DNA of 64,000 nucleotides, from NCBI GenBank assembly GCA_012839485.1, contig DUNF01000054.1, positions 9,369-73,368 of the forward strand. Reading direction: 5' to 3'. Below the pieces are notes generated by a model that saw only the letters and a program-made list of their open reading frames with translations, did no database searches and was not told the origin of the DNA. A program made the translations under genes and the position numbers. Below, one piece after another: positions 33,449 through 42,533 of this stretch. Within the stretch, counting starts at the first letter, position 1. The number at the start of each line of letters is the position of its first letter. Source of the stretch: Acholeplasmataceae bacterium. GTDB lineage: Bacteria > Bacillota_I > Bacilli_A > ML615J-28 > CAG-698.

Positions 33449-34009
33449 ATTAAATCTTTTTAATGCTTCATAAGTACGAATAATTTTCTTTTCGCATTTT
33501 TTATAAACGATATTGAAGTCTTTAATTAACTCTACGAATTCTTTACGGCCTTGGTAGTAATTTGTAGTTGGGTTATAGTAAAGTTCATAATCTGTCATCC
33601 CACAATACGTAGATTTATCAAGATAAACAACTCCGTTCTTGCATTGCATAAAAAGACGGATTGTTGAAAGGCTCATAAAGTTTACAAGTTTTTGATCTTT
33701 AATTATTTTTTTAACTTCAGGTTTTACATCACCTTTAGGAATATCCCCAGTTTCAATCATTTTTTCTAATTGTTCTTTTGTGATTATATCACTAAAGGTT
33801 ACTGTTTCATAGCTTTTCTTAATCTTAAAAACAAGTTCAAAAGTTTCTCGTTCACGAACTCTTAATGAACAGTCTTCGGCTTTTAATGAAAAACGTGTTG
33901 TATCAAAATAATGATTTGTTTGAAAATCGGGATTACTGAAATTTGACATTATTCGTTCATATTCTTCTAAAGTTAAAAGTGTACGCAAATCTCTATTAGT
34001 AGTAGCCAT
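33446..34009 (-). CDS. CYTH-domain protein (YjbK-like), degenerate
   Basis: A 187-residue member of the CYTH/triphosphate tunnel superfamily, whose active members hydrolyse inorganic or organic triphosphates. Recognisable blocks: LTLEEYERI, NHYFDTTRFSLKAEDCSLRVRER and FELVFKIKK, then IPKGDVKPEV. The ExExK signature expected within the first ten residues is absent; the aligned stretch reads NRDLRT. Activity is therefore doubtful. It lies opposite relQ and nadK, and in Bacillus a yjbK-relQ-nadK cluster is also found, which supports the assignment. The start at 34009 has AAGGAGG upstream; the longer frame runs back into the promoter. Confidence 0.82.
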   Translation of the reverse strand: MATTNRDLRTLLTLEEYERIMSNFSNPDFQTNHYFDTTRFSLKAEDCSLRVRERETFELVFKIKKSYETVTFSDIITKEQLEKMIETGDIPKGDVKPEVKKIIKDQKLVNFMSLSTIRLFMQCKNGVVYLDKSTYCGMTDYELYYNPTTNYYQGRKEFVELIKDFNIVYKKCEKKIIRTYEALKRFN

Positions 34010-34037
34010 ATATATCCTCCTTGTAGTGATATATTGT

Positions 34038-34065
34038 ATTATACTAAAAATTTTCAAAAATGCAA
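34038..34065 (-). promoter_or_regulatory. Promoter of the CYTH gene
   Basis: On the - strand TTGCAT (34065-34060), 16-base spacer, TATAAT (34043-34038). It is divergent from relQ. Confidence 0.7.
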
Positions 34066-34110
34066 GTAATTTATATAAAAATGTATAAAATATAAAAAGG
34101 AGTGATTTTT

Positions 34111-34785
34111 TTGAATTCAAATGATTGGCAAAGTTTTCTTTTACCTTATGAATTAGCGGTAGAAGGTTTTATTGTAAAACTAGAATCAATTCGTAAACAG
34201 TATATTTTAAAGGGTTTATACAATCCAATTGAGATTGTAACTGGACGTGTTAAAACAGTTGACGCAATCTTACAAAAAGCAGCAAGACTTGAGATTGATC
34301 TTAAAGAAATTCCAGAAAAAATTCAAGACATTGCTGGAGTAAGAATTATTTGTAAGTATATTGATGATGTATACTTAGTTCAAGACTTAATTACTTCAAG
34401 AAGAGATTTGAAAATTATTACAATTAAAGATTATGTTAAGAAGCCTAAACCTAGTGGCTATCAATCTTTACATATTATTGCTCAGTATGTTACAGAAACA
34501 ATTGAAGGGCCTAATACTATTTATATCGAATTTCAGGTAAGAACTCATGTTATGCATTTTTGGGCTAGTATTGAGCATTCGTTAAACTATAAGTATGATT
34601 ATCAAATTCCAGGAACAATTAAATTTAGACTATTAAAAGCAAGTCAAGCAGCACAAAAGTTAGATGTAGAGATGACTAAGATTAAAAAGACAATTGATAA
34701 ATTAGAAGAAAAACACGAACTTAAAAAAGTCAAAAATCCATTAGAAGAAAAGGAATATAAATTAAATTCAGTAAGGAAGGAATAA
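34111..34785 (+). CDS. relQ: Small alarmone synthetase RelQ ((p)ppGpp synthetase)
   Basis: Single-domain GTP/GDP pyrophosphokinase making the stringent-response nucleotides; no hydrolase domain is present. It has 224 residues. Synthetase motifs: PIEIVTGRVKTVDAIL, DIAGVRIICKYIDDVYLV, KDYVKKPKPSGYQSLHIIA and the catalytic-region EFQVRTHVMHFWASIEHSLNYK. C-terminal helices are charged and presumably support the tetramer seen in this family. The start codon is read as TTG at 34111, 5-6 bases after AAGGAGTGA; the GTG nine bases earlier lies on that site. nadK follows after two bases. Confidence 0.94.
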   Translation: MNSNDWQSFLLPYELAVEGFIVKLESIRKQYILKGLYNPIEIVTGRVKTVDAILQKAARLEIDLKEIPEKIQDIAGVRIICKYIDDVYLVQDLITSRRDLKIITIKDYVKKPKPSGYQSLHIIAQYVTETIEGPNTIYIEFQVRTHVMHFWASIEHSLNYKYDYQIPGTIKFRLLKASQAAQKLDVEMTKIKKTIDKLEEKHELKKVKNPLEEKEYKLNSVRKE

Positions 34786-34787
34786 AG

Positions 34788-35537
34788 ATGAAATATAGTT
34801 ATGTAGGTAAAATGCCAGATAAAATTAAAACTTATTTAAAAGAAGATATCTATGCAAAAGAAAATCCAGAATATGTTTTCTCTTTTGGTGGTGATGGGAC
34901 AATGCTTAAAGCAGTAGAAGAGTATCTTCATCTAGCAGATAATGTCATTTTTGTTGGAATAAATACGGGTAAGTTGGGATTTTATACAGATTTTGTTTTA
35001 GAAGAGTTTCCTGAACTTTTAGAAAAATTAAAGACTAAAAAATATAAGTTAAATCAATACAATATGCTTTGTTATAAGATAAACGGAAAAGAGAAAATTA
35101 AAGGTTATGCCTTAAATGATTTAGTTGTTATTAGTCCAATTAAGACTATTAATATTGATGTTTATTTAAATAAAGAGTATTTTGAAACTTTTAGAGGGAC
35201 TGGTCTTATTTTAAGTACTCCTAGTGGATCCACAGCTTATAACAAAGGCTTAAACGGAGCAGTTATTGAACCAAGTGTTTTATGTTATCAATTAACTGAG
35301 ATTGCCTCAATTAATAATAATGCTTTTAAAACTTTATCTTCATCTTTAATTTTAAAGAAAGAAACTAGATGTTTATTAAAAGGCAATTATGAAGATATCT
35401 TAATTGTTGCTGATGGTAAAGAAATTAAAGTAGATAATGTTTTAAGTGTTGAGGCTAAACTTGCAAACAAGAAAATTAAACTATTAGTAAAAGATAATCA
35501 TGATTTCCTTCATCGCGTGAAAAAATCATTTTTATGA
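34788..35537 (+). CDS. nadK: NAD kinase
   Basis: Phosphorylates NAD to NADP with ATP. It has 249 residues. The GGDGT motif (FSFGGDGTMLKAVEEYL, about residue 33) and the NTGKLGFYTDF and GTGLILSTPSGSTAYNKGLNGA blocks are those of the family. It ends in UGA (35535-35537), direct evidence that UGA is a stop in this organism. It is co-transcribed with relQ, as in Bacillus. The -35 of the pheST promoter begins on the next base. Confidence 0.96.
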   Translation: MKYSYVGKMPDKIKTYLKEDIYAKENPEYVFSFGGDGTMLKAVEEYLHLADNVIFVGINTGKLGFYTDFVLEEFPELLEKLKTKKYKLNQYNMLCYKINGKEKIKGYALNDLVVISPIKTINIDVYLNKEYFETFRGTGLILSTPSGSTAYNKGLNGAVIEPSVLCYQLTEIASINNNAFKTLSSSLILKKETRCLLKGNYEDILIVADGKEIKVDNVLSVEAKLANKKIKLLVKDNHDFLHRVKKSFL

Positions 35538-35566
35538 TTGCAAAAGAATGAAAATAGTGATATAAT
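35538..35566 (+). promoter_or_regulatory. Promoter of pheST
   Basis: TTGCAA (35538-35543), 17-base spacer, TATAAT (35561-35566); starts immediately after the nadK stop. Confidence 0.85.
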
Positions 35567-35572
35567 TATTAA

Positions 35573-35793
35573 AACGTTGAAAAAGAAGTAGTAATAACTA
35601 TTACTAAAGTTAAAGAGAGAATTACATTTGGTGGGAGTAATTTACTTTAGATGTTATGAATTCACCTTTGGAGTGGGAAACCCGCAGGATGAACTGCGTT
35701 ATCAAGAAAAGTAAGTCGCATAGTTTTTTACTATGAACTAAGGTGGTACCGCGGAAACATTCGTCCTTAAATATTATTTTAAGGACTTTTTTT
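35573..35793 (+). promoter_or_regulatory. T-box riboswitch (tRNA-Phe sensing) of pheST
   Basis: Leader RNA that reads through its terminator when uncharged tRNA-Phe binds. The T-box core AAGGTGGTACCGCG is at 35740-35753, with the discriminator-pairing TGG. A specifier candidate TTC (Phe) is at 35661-35663 in TGAATTCACC. Stem I elements include AGAGAGAA and the distal GGTGGGAGTAA. The terminator is GTCCTTAAA / TTTAAGGAC with T7 (35763-35793); its 5' arm CCTT can pair with AAGG of the T-box to form the antiterminator. Confidence 0.95.
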
Positions 35794-35812
35794 ATAGAAG
35801 GAGATAGAGAAT

Positions 35813-36844
35813 ATGGAAAAGATTTTGAAAGAGTTAGAAAATTTACAAGAAGAAGCAAAACTTGCAATTGGTAAAGCTAAAAGTGATGTAGAGCTAAATG
35901 ACGTTAAAGCTCAATATTTAGGCAAGAAAAGTAAATACCAAGAAGTAATGCAGCTAATGAGAGGATTATCAGTAGATGATAAAAAGAAATTAGGCATGGC
36001 TGGTAATGACTATAAAATGAAAGTAGAAGCAGAAGTTGAAAAGAAAGTCTTAGAACTAGAAAAACAAAAGATTAAAGAAAAGCTAGCTAAAGAAACTATT
36101 GATGTTACACTTCCTGCACCAAAACTAAGTAAAGGATCTATACATCCTTTAATGCAAGTAAAAGAAGAATTTGAAGATATTTGTATAGAAATGGGTTATG
36201 AAGTAGAAGAGGGGCCGGATGTAGAATGGGATAAGTATAATTTTGAAATGCTTAATGTTCCTAAAGATCACCCAGCTCGTGATATGCAAGATACATTCTA
36301 TATTACTAGTGAGACATTATTAAGATCTCATACTTCACCAGTTCAGGTGAGAACGATGCTGAAGAAGAAAGGGAAGCCATTTAAAATTATTTGCCCAGGT
36401 GCTGCTTATCGTAGAGATAATGATGATGCAACACACTCACATCAGTTTTCTCAAATTGAAGGGTTAGTTGTTGGAAAAGATATTACAATGGCTGACTTAA
36501 AAGGAACACTAACAACAATCTTTACAAAACTATTTGGAAAAGAAATGAATATTAGATTTAGACCATCATTTTTCCCATTTACAGAACCAAGTGTAGAAGT
36601 TGATGTTTCTTGCTATAAGTGTGGTGGTAAAGGTTGTCCTTTATGTAAACACACTGGTTGGATTGAATTATTAGGGGCTGGTATGGTTCATCCTAATGTT
36701 TCAGAGATGGCAGGATATGATTCTAAGAAATATACAGGATTTGCTTTTGGTGTAGGATTAGAAAGACTAACGATGGTTAAATACCAAATTGATGACATTC
36801 GTGAATTCTATACTAATAATTTAAAATTCATGAGGCAATTTTAG
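35813..36844 (+). CDS. pheS: Phenylalanyl-tRNA synthetase alpha subunit
   Basis: Catalytic subunit of the class II alpha2beta2 enzyme. It has 343 residues. An N-terminal coiled coil (about 1-85) contacts tRNA. Class II motifs: HPLMQVKEEFEDICIEMGYEV (motif 1 region), LLRSHTSPVQVRTM, GAAYRRDNDDATHSHQFSQIEGL (motif 2) and GFAFGVGLERLTMVKY (motif 3). A CxxC-x-CxxC-type element (CYKCGGKGCPLCK) lies between. It is controlled by the T-box upstream and followed by pheT after 9 bases. Confidence 0.98.
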   Translation: MEKILKELENLQEEAKLAIGKAKSDVELNDVKAQYLGKKSKYQEVMQLMRGLSVDDKKKLGMAGNDYKMKVEAEVEKKVLELEKQKIKEKLAKETIDVTLPAPKLSKGSIHPLMQVKEEFEDICIEMGYEVEEGPDVEWDKYNFEMLNVPKDHPARDMQDTFYITSETLLRSHTSPVQVRTMLKKKGKPFKIICPGAAYRRDNDDATHSHQFSQIEGLVVGKDITMADLKGTLTTIFTKLFGKEMNIRFRPSFFPFTEPSVEVDVSCYKCGGKGCPLCKHTGWIELLGAGMVHPNVSEMAGYDSKKYTGFAFGVGLERLTMVKYQIDDIREFYTNNLKFMRQF

Positions 36845-36853
36845 GAGGGTTAT

Positions 36854-39247
36854 ATGTTAGTAAAAATTAATTGGTTAAGAGAACTTGTAGATTTAAAGGG
36901 AATAACTGATCAAGACATTATTGGCAGTCTTCCTAAACATGCTTTAGAAGTAGATGGTGTTAGCAAAGTTCTAAAAGGAACTAATCTTACAATAGGACAT
37001 GTTTTAGAATGTGAGCCTCATCCAAACTCAGATCACTTATCATTATGTAAAGTTGATGTTAAGACTGAAGTATTACAAATTGTATGTGGAGCACCAAATG
37101 TAAGAAAAGGACAATATGTTATTGTAGCTTTAGTTGGGGCTGAACTTTTAGATGGTTTTAAAATAAAGAAAGCTAAAATTAGAGGAATTGAGTCTTGTGG
37201 GATGATTTGTTCTTTGGATGAACTAGGCTTAGAACATAAATATGTTCCTGAAGAATATCAAAATGGTATCTATTATTTCAAAAACAAAGTAGAAGTTGGA
37301 TCACATCCTTTAGAAGTATTAGATTTTGATGATTTAGTTTTAGACTTAGCTGTAACATCTAATCGTGCTGATTTAATGTCAATGAAAGGTATGGCTCAAG
37401 AAATTGGTGCTATTTTTAGAAGACCTTTATTAAAAGAGGAATATAAGATAAAGTATGAAAAAGAACAAGCAGAAGATATCTTAGATATCAAAATTGAAAC
37501 CGAAGATTGTCTTTTATATACTGGATTTTTAGTAAAAGATATTGAAATTAAAGAATCTCCTCAATTTATTAAATCAAGATTAATTGCATCTGGTATTAGA
37601 CCAATCAACAATGTAGTTGATATTACAAACTATATTTTAATGTTATTTGGTCAACCTTTACACGCTTTTGATTACGATAAAGTTGGAAATACAATTTTAG
37701 TTAGAAAAGCTAATAGTAATGAAATGATTAATACATTAGATGGTACCTTAAGGAAATTAAAGATAGAAGATATCTTAATTACTGATGGAATTAAAGGTAT
37801 TGCTTTAGCTGGAGTAATGGGTGGTTTAGAAACGGAGATTACAAGTGATACTAAAAATATATTATTAGAGGCTGCTGTATTTAATCCAAGACAAATTAGA
37901 AGAACATCACGTAGATTAGACTTAGTTAGTGAATCATCAATTCGTTATGAAAGAGGAGTTGATGTAAATCAAACAGTTAAGGCAGGAGAATATGCTTGTT
38001 ATCTATTCCAAAAATATGCAAATGCGAAAGTATATCAAGGATATGCTTCTGAAGGGACATTATATTTAGGCGATAAAACTATCTCTTTAAAAGTTAAAGA
38101 AGTTAATAGTATTTTGGGTGTAAAGATTAAGGAAGATGAAATTATAGAAATTTTAGAAAGTCTAGGCTTTGAAGTAGAAAAAGAAAAAGCTACTTTACTT
38201 GTAACTGTTCCTAATCGTCGTTTAGATATTAATATTAAAGAAGATTTAATTGAAGAAATAGCAAGACTTTATGGTTATGATAAAATGCCTAATACTTTAC
38301 CTTCAATGCCTCTTGCTGGTGGATTAAGTGTTTATCAAAAAGAAAGAAGAAAATTAAGAAGAACTTTAGCTAGTTTAGGGTTGAATGAAGTTATGAATTA
38401 TAGTTTATTAGATAAAGATGCTAATAAGGAATTTGTTTTAGATCCTAATAATAACTGGGAAGAATTAAAAGTATTACAACCTTTAAGTAGTGAACATGAA
38501 TATTTACGCCAAAATTTAGCTGTAGGGTTAGTTCAAACAGCTAAGTATAATCAAGCAAGAAGAGAATCAAATCTAGCAGTATTTGAAATTGGTAAAGTTT
38601 ACTATAAACTTGAAGAAGAAAGTAAAGAAAGAGAACATTTAGGAATTTTACTATCTGGTAAATTTATAGATGGATTATGGAATAAAGACGCAGACTTAAA
38701 GAGTAATTTCTATATTTTAAAAAGTATTTTAGAAAATGTCTTTCCTGAATATAGTTTTAAATATGAAAGGCTAGATTATGTAGCTGAACTACATCCTGGT
38801 CAAGCTGCTAAGATTATTTATAATGACAAAGTTGTTGGTATGTTAGGTGCACTTCATCCTGAATATGCAAGTAAACACGATTTAGTAGATATCTATTTAT
38901 TAGAAGTTGATTTAAGTAAACTATTAAAAAAAGAACTTGAAATCAAACCATATGAAAAGATTTCTAAAGTTCCAGAAGTCGAAAGAGATATTGCTTTACT
39001 TGTAAAGGATGAAATTAAGGCAGGAGAATTAATTGATGTAATTAAGGATGTAAAAAGTAGACTTGTTCAAGATGTATATGTATTTGATTTATACAAAGGT
39101 GAAGAAATCGAAAAGGGTTATAAATCAATTGCTTTAAGAATTAAATTAGGCTCTTATGAGACGTTAACAGAAAAAGAGATAAATACACTAATAGAACGTA
39201 TTTACTCGGCTCTAAAGACAAAATTAGGAGCAAAATTAAGAGATTAA
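36854..39247 (+). CDS. pheT: Phenylalanyl-tRNA synthetase beta subunit
   Basis: Large subunit with tRNA binding and editing of mischarged Tyr. It has 797 residues, normal. Domains in order: N-terminal EMAP/OB tRNA-binding domain (LTIGHVLECEPHPNSDHLSLCKVDV), B3/B4 editing domain with the RPINNVVDITNYILMLFGQPLHAFD region, B5 domain, catalytic-like fold, and the C-terminal ferredoxin-like anticodon-binding domain (EKISKVPEVERDIALLVKDEI). A bidirectional terminator follows directly. Confidence 0.98.
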   Translation: MLVKINWLRELVDLKGITDQDIIGSLPKHALEVDGVSKVLKGTNLTIGHVLECEPHPNSDHLSLCKVDVKTEVLQIVCGAPNVRKGQYVIVALVGAELLDGFKIKKAKIRGIESCGMICSLDELGLEHKYVPEEYQNGIYYFKNKVEVGSHPLEVLDFDDLVLDLAVTSNRADLMSMKGMAQEIGAIFRRPLLKEEYKIKYEKEQAEDILDIKIETEDCLLYTGFLVKDIEIKESPQFIKSRLIASGIRPINNVVDITNYILMLFGQPLHAFDYDKVGNTILVRKANSNEMINTLDGTLRKLKIEDILITDGIKGIALAGVMGGLETEITSDTKNILLEAAVFNPRQIRRTSRRLDLVSESSIRYERGVDVNQTVKAGEYACYLFQKYANAKVYQGYASEGTLYLGDKTISLKVKEVNSILGVKIKEDEIIEILESLGFEVEKEKATLLVTVPNRRLDINIKEDLIEEIARLYGYDKMPNTLPSMPLAGGLSVYQKERRKLRRTLASLGLNEVMNYSLLDKDANKEFVLDPNNNWEELKVLQPLSSEHEYLRQNLAVGLVQTAKYNQARRESNLAVFEIGKVYYKLEEESKEREHLGILLSGKFIDGLWNKDADLKSNFYILKSILENVFPEYSFKYERLDYVAELHPGQAAKIIYNDKVVGMLGALHPEYASKHDLVDIYLLEVDLSKLLKKELEIKPYEKISKVPEVERDIALLVKDEIKAGELIDVIKDVKSRLVQDVYVFDLYKGEEIEKGYKSIALRIKLGSYETLTEKEINTLIERIYSALKTKLGAKLRD

Positions 39248-39277
39248 AAAAAGACGAGCATATTGCTCGTCTTTTTA
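39247..39277. terminator. Bidirectional terminator between pheT and ispH
   Basis: AAAAAGACGAGCA, 3-base loop, TGCTCGTCTTTTT. Confidence 0.94.
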
Positions 39278-40165
39278 GAACTTTAAATAGTCTTCTAAAT
39301 TAAGTAAAGATTTATATGGTTTTTTATCAAATGTGTTTTGTAAGATATCTAATACTTCATTTATGATTGCACTTGGAGTAGATGCTCCAGCTGTAACTAA
39401 GATGTTTTGATATTTAGATAAATCATAGTTATTTAAATCTTCTATATTTTCAATTCTAATACTATCTACATTATTATATTTCTTAGCAACAAATGCTAGC
39501 ATTTTTGTATTGTTACTTAATGGGTCCCCAACAACAATTACTAAGTCAGCGTCTTTAGCATCTATAATTGCTTTTTGTCTTTCGTATGTTGCATTACAAA
39601 TTGTTTCTGCTTTAGTAATGTTATGCCCTAATAAAGTTAATTTTTCATAGACATCTTGATAATCTAAATAAGATAAAGTAGATTGGCTAATTAAAACTAA
39701 TTTACTTTTTTCTTTGGGAAAAGACAAATCATCTAAAGTAATTAAACTTACATTATAGTTATTTGTAATTGCTTTTGTTTCTGGGTGATTTTTAACTCCT
39801 AAAAATAATACTTGATAATCATCTTTTAGATACTTTTCTATTTGTTTATGGATGTGTTTAACTTTAGGGCAAGTTGCATCAATTAAATTTAGCTTTAGAG
39901 ATTTAATTAAATTGATTGTTTTCTTTGGTGTGCCGTGTGCAGTTAAGATAATTGTACCTTTTTTAATTTGGAAGATATCTTCTTCAGTAATTACTTTTAT
40001 TTTTTTGGCTTTTAATGCATCATTAATGAAACGATTATGAACTAGATAGCCTAAAATATAAAGAGGTTTTTCTATATTTTGATCTTCTATTAAATTAATT
40101 ACTTTTGTAATTGCTCCTTTTACTCCAGAGCAAAACCCACAAGGATTAGCTTTTTTAATAATCAT
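39275..40165 (-). CDS. ispH: 4-hydroxy-3-methylbut-2-enyl diphosphate reductase
   Basis: Last enzyme of the MEP isoprenoid pathway, a [4Fe-4S] reductase giving IPP and DMAPP. It has 296 residues. Three cluster cysteines are visible: NPCGFCSGVKGA near the N terminus, IDATCPKVKHIHK (about 100) and ETICNATYERQ (about 190). Active-site blocks AHGTPKK and GASTPSAIINEV are present. The gene indicates that this organism makes isoprenoids by the MEP route. The start at 40165 has AAGGTGA 5 bases upstream; the GTG nine bases earlier is on that site. It is monocistronic. Confidence 0.95.
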   Translation of the reverse strand: MIIKKANPCGFCSGVKGAITKVINLIEDQNIEKPLYILGYLVHNRFINDALKAKKIKVITEEDIFQIKKGTIILTAHGTPKKTINLIKSLKLNLIDATCPKVKHIHKQIEKYLKDDYQVLFLGVKNHPETKAITNNYNVSLITLDDLSFPKEKSKLVLISQSTLSYLDYQDVYEKLTLLGHNITKAETICNATYERQKAIIDAKDADLVIVVGDPLSNNTKMLAFVAKKYNNVDSIRIENIEDLNNYDLSKYQNILVTAGASTPSAIINEVLDILQNTFDKKPYKSLLNLEDYLKF

Positions 40166-40183
40166 ATAAATCACCTTAAAGTT

Positions 40184-40192
40184 ATTATATCA
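40184..40192 (-). promoter_or_regulatory. Extended -10 promoter of ispH
   Basis: On the - strand TGATATAAT (TGn-TATAAT); no clear -35. Confidence 0.55.
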
Positions 40193-40245
40193 TAAATTAC
40201 TATGATTTTCTTTTAAAATTTGGTAAAATAGATAAAGGTGATAAT

Positions 40246-41097
40246 ATGGTTAAAATAAGAAATAAAACTTTAAGTGCTGAAATTGCCTTAAAGGGCGCAG
40301 AACTTAAAAAACTAGCGAGTTCGATATCTTACATTCACGATTCTAATCCTTTGTATTGGAATAAGTCAGCTCCATTTTTATTTCCTATTATTGGAAAATT
40401 AAGAGATGGAAAGACAATAATTGATGGTAAAGAATATGGGATTGAAAAACATGGATTTTTAAAAGGAATGGTATTTGATATTGTAAGTCAAAAAGAAGAT
40501 GAAGTAGTTTTAAGAAGTAAGTATAGTAAAGAAACTCTTTTAAGTTATCCTTTTAAATATGAAGTAGATATCAAATTTAAAGTAAAAGGAATGTCTTTAT
40601 TAGTTGATATTAAGATTAAGAATGTAGATGATAAAGAAATTGCTTTTAACTTTGGTTGGCATCCAGCATTTAAAATATCTAAGATAGAAGATTATCGTTT
40701 AGTTTTTGAAAAGGAAGAAGATATTAAAAGCCCAAAAGTTCATAGTAATAGTACTTTAGATTTTAATACCATAGTTTATAAAAACAAAACTAAAGAATTA
40801 AAATTAAAAAGAGAGTTGTTTGATATTGATACAATCTTAATCAAAGATGTTAAGTCAAGTTATGTATATTTATTAAACAAAGAAAATAAAGGAATCAAAT
40901 TAAGTTTTCCAGATTTTAAGACACTGGCAATTTGGACACCTTTTGATAAAGATGCACCATTTGTTTGTTTAGAACCTTGGTATGGAAATAATGATCATTT
41001 TGATACTAACTATGATTTCTATACAAAAGATGATTTGATTATTTTAAAACCGGGAAAATGTAAAAAATTTAAGTATCAAATAGACTTGATAGAATAG
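40246..41097 (+). CDS. Aldose 1-epimerase family protein (LacX-like)
   Basis: A galactose-mutarotase-fold protein of 283 residues. Family blocks: an N-terminal ISA-type strand (KTLSAEIALKGAELKKL), NPLYWNKSAPFLFPIIGKLRDGK, YGIEKHGFLKG (conserved His), FNFGWHPAFK (second conserved His) and the C-terminal Glu-containing FVCLEPWYGNNDHF. The pattern matches the LacX/YeaD-like branch more than GalM, so the sugar substrate is uncertain. AAAGGTGATAAT precedes the ATG. The gene is monocistronic; its stop codon overlaps the -35 of efp. Confidence 0.88.
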   Translation: MVKIRNKTLSAEIALKGAELKKLASSISYIHDSNPLYWNKSAPFLFPIIGKLRDGKTIIDGKEYGIEKHGFLKGMVFDIVSQKEDEVVLRSKYSKETLLSYPFKYEVDIKFKVKGMSLLVDIKIKNVDDKEIAFNFGWHPAFKISKIEDYRLVFEKEEDIKSPKVHSNSTLDFNTIVYKNKTKELKLKRELFDIDTILIKDVKSSYVYLLNKENKGIKLSFPDFKTLAIWTPFDKDAPFVCLEPWYGNNDHFDTNYDFYTKDDLIILKPGKCKKFKYQIDLIE

Positions 41098-41123
41098 ACA
41101 AGTGCGATGAAATGTAGTATAAT
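41095..41123 (+). promoter_or_regulatory. Promoter of efp-coaX
   Basis: TAGACA (41095-41100) and TATAAT (41118-41123) with a 17-base spacer; the -35 contains the TAG stop of the upstream gene. Confidence 0.8.
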
Positions 41124-41143
41124 AATAAAAATGGGAGGATATT

Positions 41144-41701
41144 ATGGTATCAAGCAATAATTTTAAAACAGGAATGACAATAGAATACAAAGGAGATATT
41201 TTCCAAATATTAGAGTTCCAACACGTTAAACCGGGTAAAGGCGCTGCTTTTGTAAGAAGTCGTTTAAAGAATCTAAGAACAGGAGCTATTATTGATTACA
41301 CATTTAAGAGTGATGAAAGAATGGCTACAGCTCAAATTGATAAAAAAGATATGCAGTATTCATATTCATCTGGTGAATATTTAGTATTTATGGATACTGA
41401 AACTTGGGAGCAATTAGAAATTCCTAAAGAGAGAATGACTAATGAACTATACTATATCAAAGAGGGAGATAAAGTTACGATCATTATGTTCCAACACGAA
41501 ATTTTGGGAATTCAATTACCAGATAAAGTTACCCTAGAAGTTGTTCAAACTCCTCCAGGAGTTCGTGGTGATACAGCAGCTAACGCAACTAAAGAAGCAA
41601 CACTAGAGACCGGTTTAGTTATTCAAGTTCCTTTATTTGTAAATGAAGGCGATAAAGTTATAGTTAGTACGGTTGACGGAAAATATAGCTCAAGGGCTTA
41701 A
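41144..41701 (+). CDS. efp: Translation elongation factor P
   Basis: Rescues ribosomes stalled at polyproline. It has 185 residues in three OB-like domains: an N-terminal KOW-like domain (FKTGMTIEYKGDIFQILEFQHVKPGKGAAFVRSRLKNLRTG), a middle domain, and a C-terminal domain with PPGVRGDTAANATKEATLETGLVIQVPLFV. The residue at the tip of the first loop is lysine (PGKGAA), the modified position in other bacteria. Ribosome-binding site GGGAGG. coaX follows 3 bases later. Confidence 0.98.
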   Translation: MVSSNNFKTGMTIEYKGDIFQILEFQHVKPGKGAAFVRSRLKNLRTGAIIDYTFKSDERMATAQIDKKDMQYSYSSGEYLVFMDTETWEQLEIPKERMTNELYYIKEGDKVTIIMFQHEILGIQLPDKVTLEVVQTPPGVRGDTAANATKEATLETGLVIQVPLFVNEGDKVIVSTVDGKYSSRA

Positions 41702-41704
41702 AGT

Positions 41705-42475
41705 ATGGTATTAGCAATTGATATAGGAAATACAAATATTGTTTTAGGACTTTTTGAGAATAATGAGTTGAAAGCTAAATTTAGAATTCAAACTTCAAAG
41801 CTAGAAACTATAGATGGTTATGGTATTAGATGTTATAACTTAATTAACTATGCAGGTTATAAAGTAGAAGATATTGAAGGAGTTGTTATTTCTTCAGTAG
41901 TGCCAGAACTAGATTATACTTTTGAGAATTTAGTAGCGAAGTTTTTCAAACAAAAAGCTTTATTTGTAATTCCAGGAACAAAAACAGGATTAAAAATAAA
42001 ATTAGAAAATCCAAAACAATTAGGATCTGATTTAATTGCGGCTGCAGTAGCAGGTATTGAAGAATATACCGTACCTTTAATTATGATAGACTTAGGTACT
42101 GCCATTACTATCGCAGTTATTAATGACAAAAAAGAGTATTTAGGTGGAGTTATTTATCCAGGTATTAATACTGCTTTTGCTAGCCTAACTCAAGCAGCAG
42201 CTAAGTTAGAATCAGCAAGAATGGAAAAAGTTGATAATGTTATTGGGAGAGATACTGTTTCTTCAATTCAAAGCGGAATGCTATTTGGTACAGCATCAAT
42301 GCTTGATGGAATGATTAGAAAGATTAAAGCAAGTTATCCTAATGCTTTAGTTATCTTAAGTGGAGGACATGGCTCTTTAATCAAAGAGTATCTAGAAGAA
42401 AAAGTAATCTTAGATGATGATGTTGTTTTAAAAGGATTAAATATTATTTATAAAAAAAATAAAAAGGCCTCTTAA
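41705..42475 (+). CDS. coaX: Type III pantothenate kinase
   Basis: First step of coenzyme A synthesis, phosphorylating pantothenate. It has 256 residues with an ASKHA fold: N-terminal phosphate motif LAIDIGNTNIVLGLF, the GSDLIAAAVAG block, IMIDLGTAITIAVI and the GGVIYPGINTAFASL loop, then LSGGHGSLI. It is translated just after efp. A terminator overlaps its stop codon. Confidence 0.96.
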   Translation: MVLAIDIGNTNIVLGLFENNELKAKFRIQTSKLETIDGYGIRCYNLINYAGYKVEDIEGVVISSVVPELDYTFENLVAKFFKQKALFVIPGTKTGLKIKLENPKQLGSDLIAAAVAGIEEYTVPLIMIDLGTAITIAVINDKKEYLGGVIYPGINTAFASLTQAAAKLESARMEKVDNVIGRDTVSSIQSGMLFGTASMLDGMIRKIKASYPNALVILSGGHGSLIKEYLEEKVILDDDVVLKGLNIIYKKNKKAS

Positions 42476-42490
42476 TTTAAGAGGCTTTTG
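42462..42490 (+). terminator. Terminator of efp-coaX
   Basis: GCCTCTTA (42467-42474), ATT loop, TAAGAGGC, then TTTT; the coaX stop lies in the stem. Confidence 0.9.
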
Positions 42491-42533
42491 AATATAGGAA
42501 GAAAAATAAACAATACAAAAATAATTTGATATA

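Noticed and set aside
33446..34120. Longer CYTH frame with a hydrophobic N terminus suggesting a membrane anchor
   Set aside because: The extension covers the - strand promoter and ribosome-binding site; AAGGAGG just before 34009 fixes the start.
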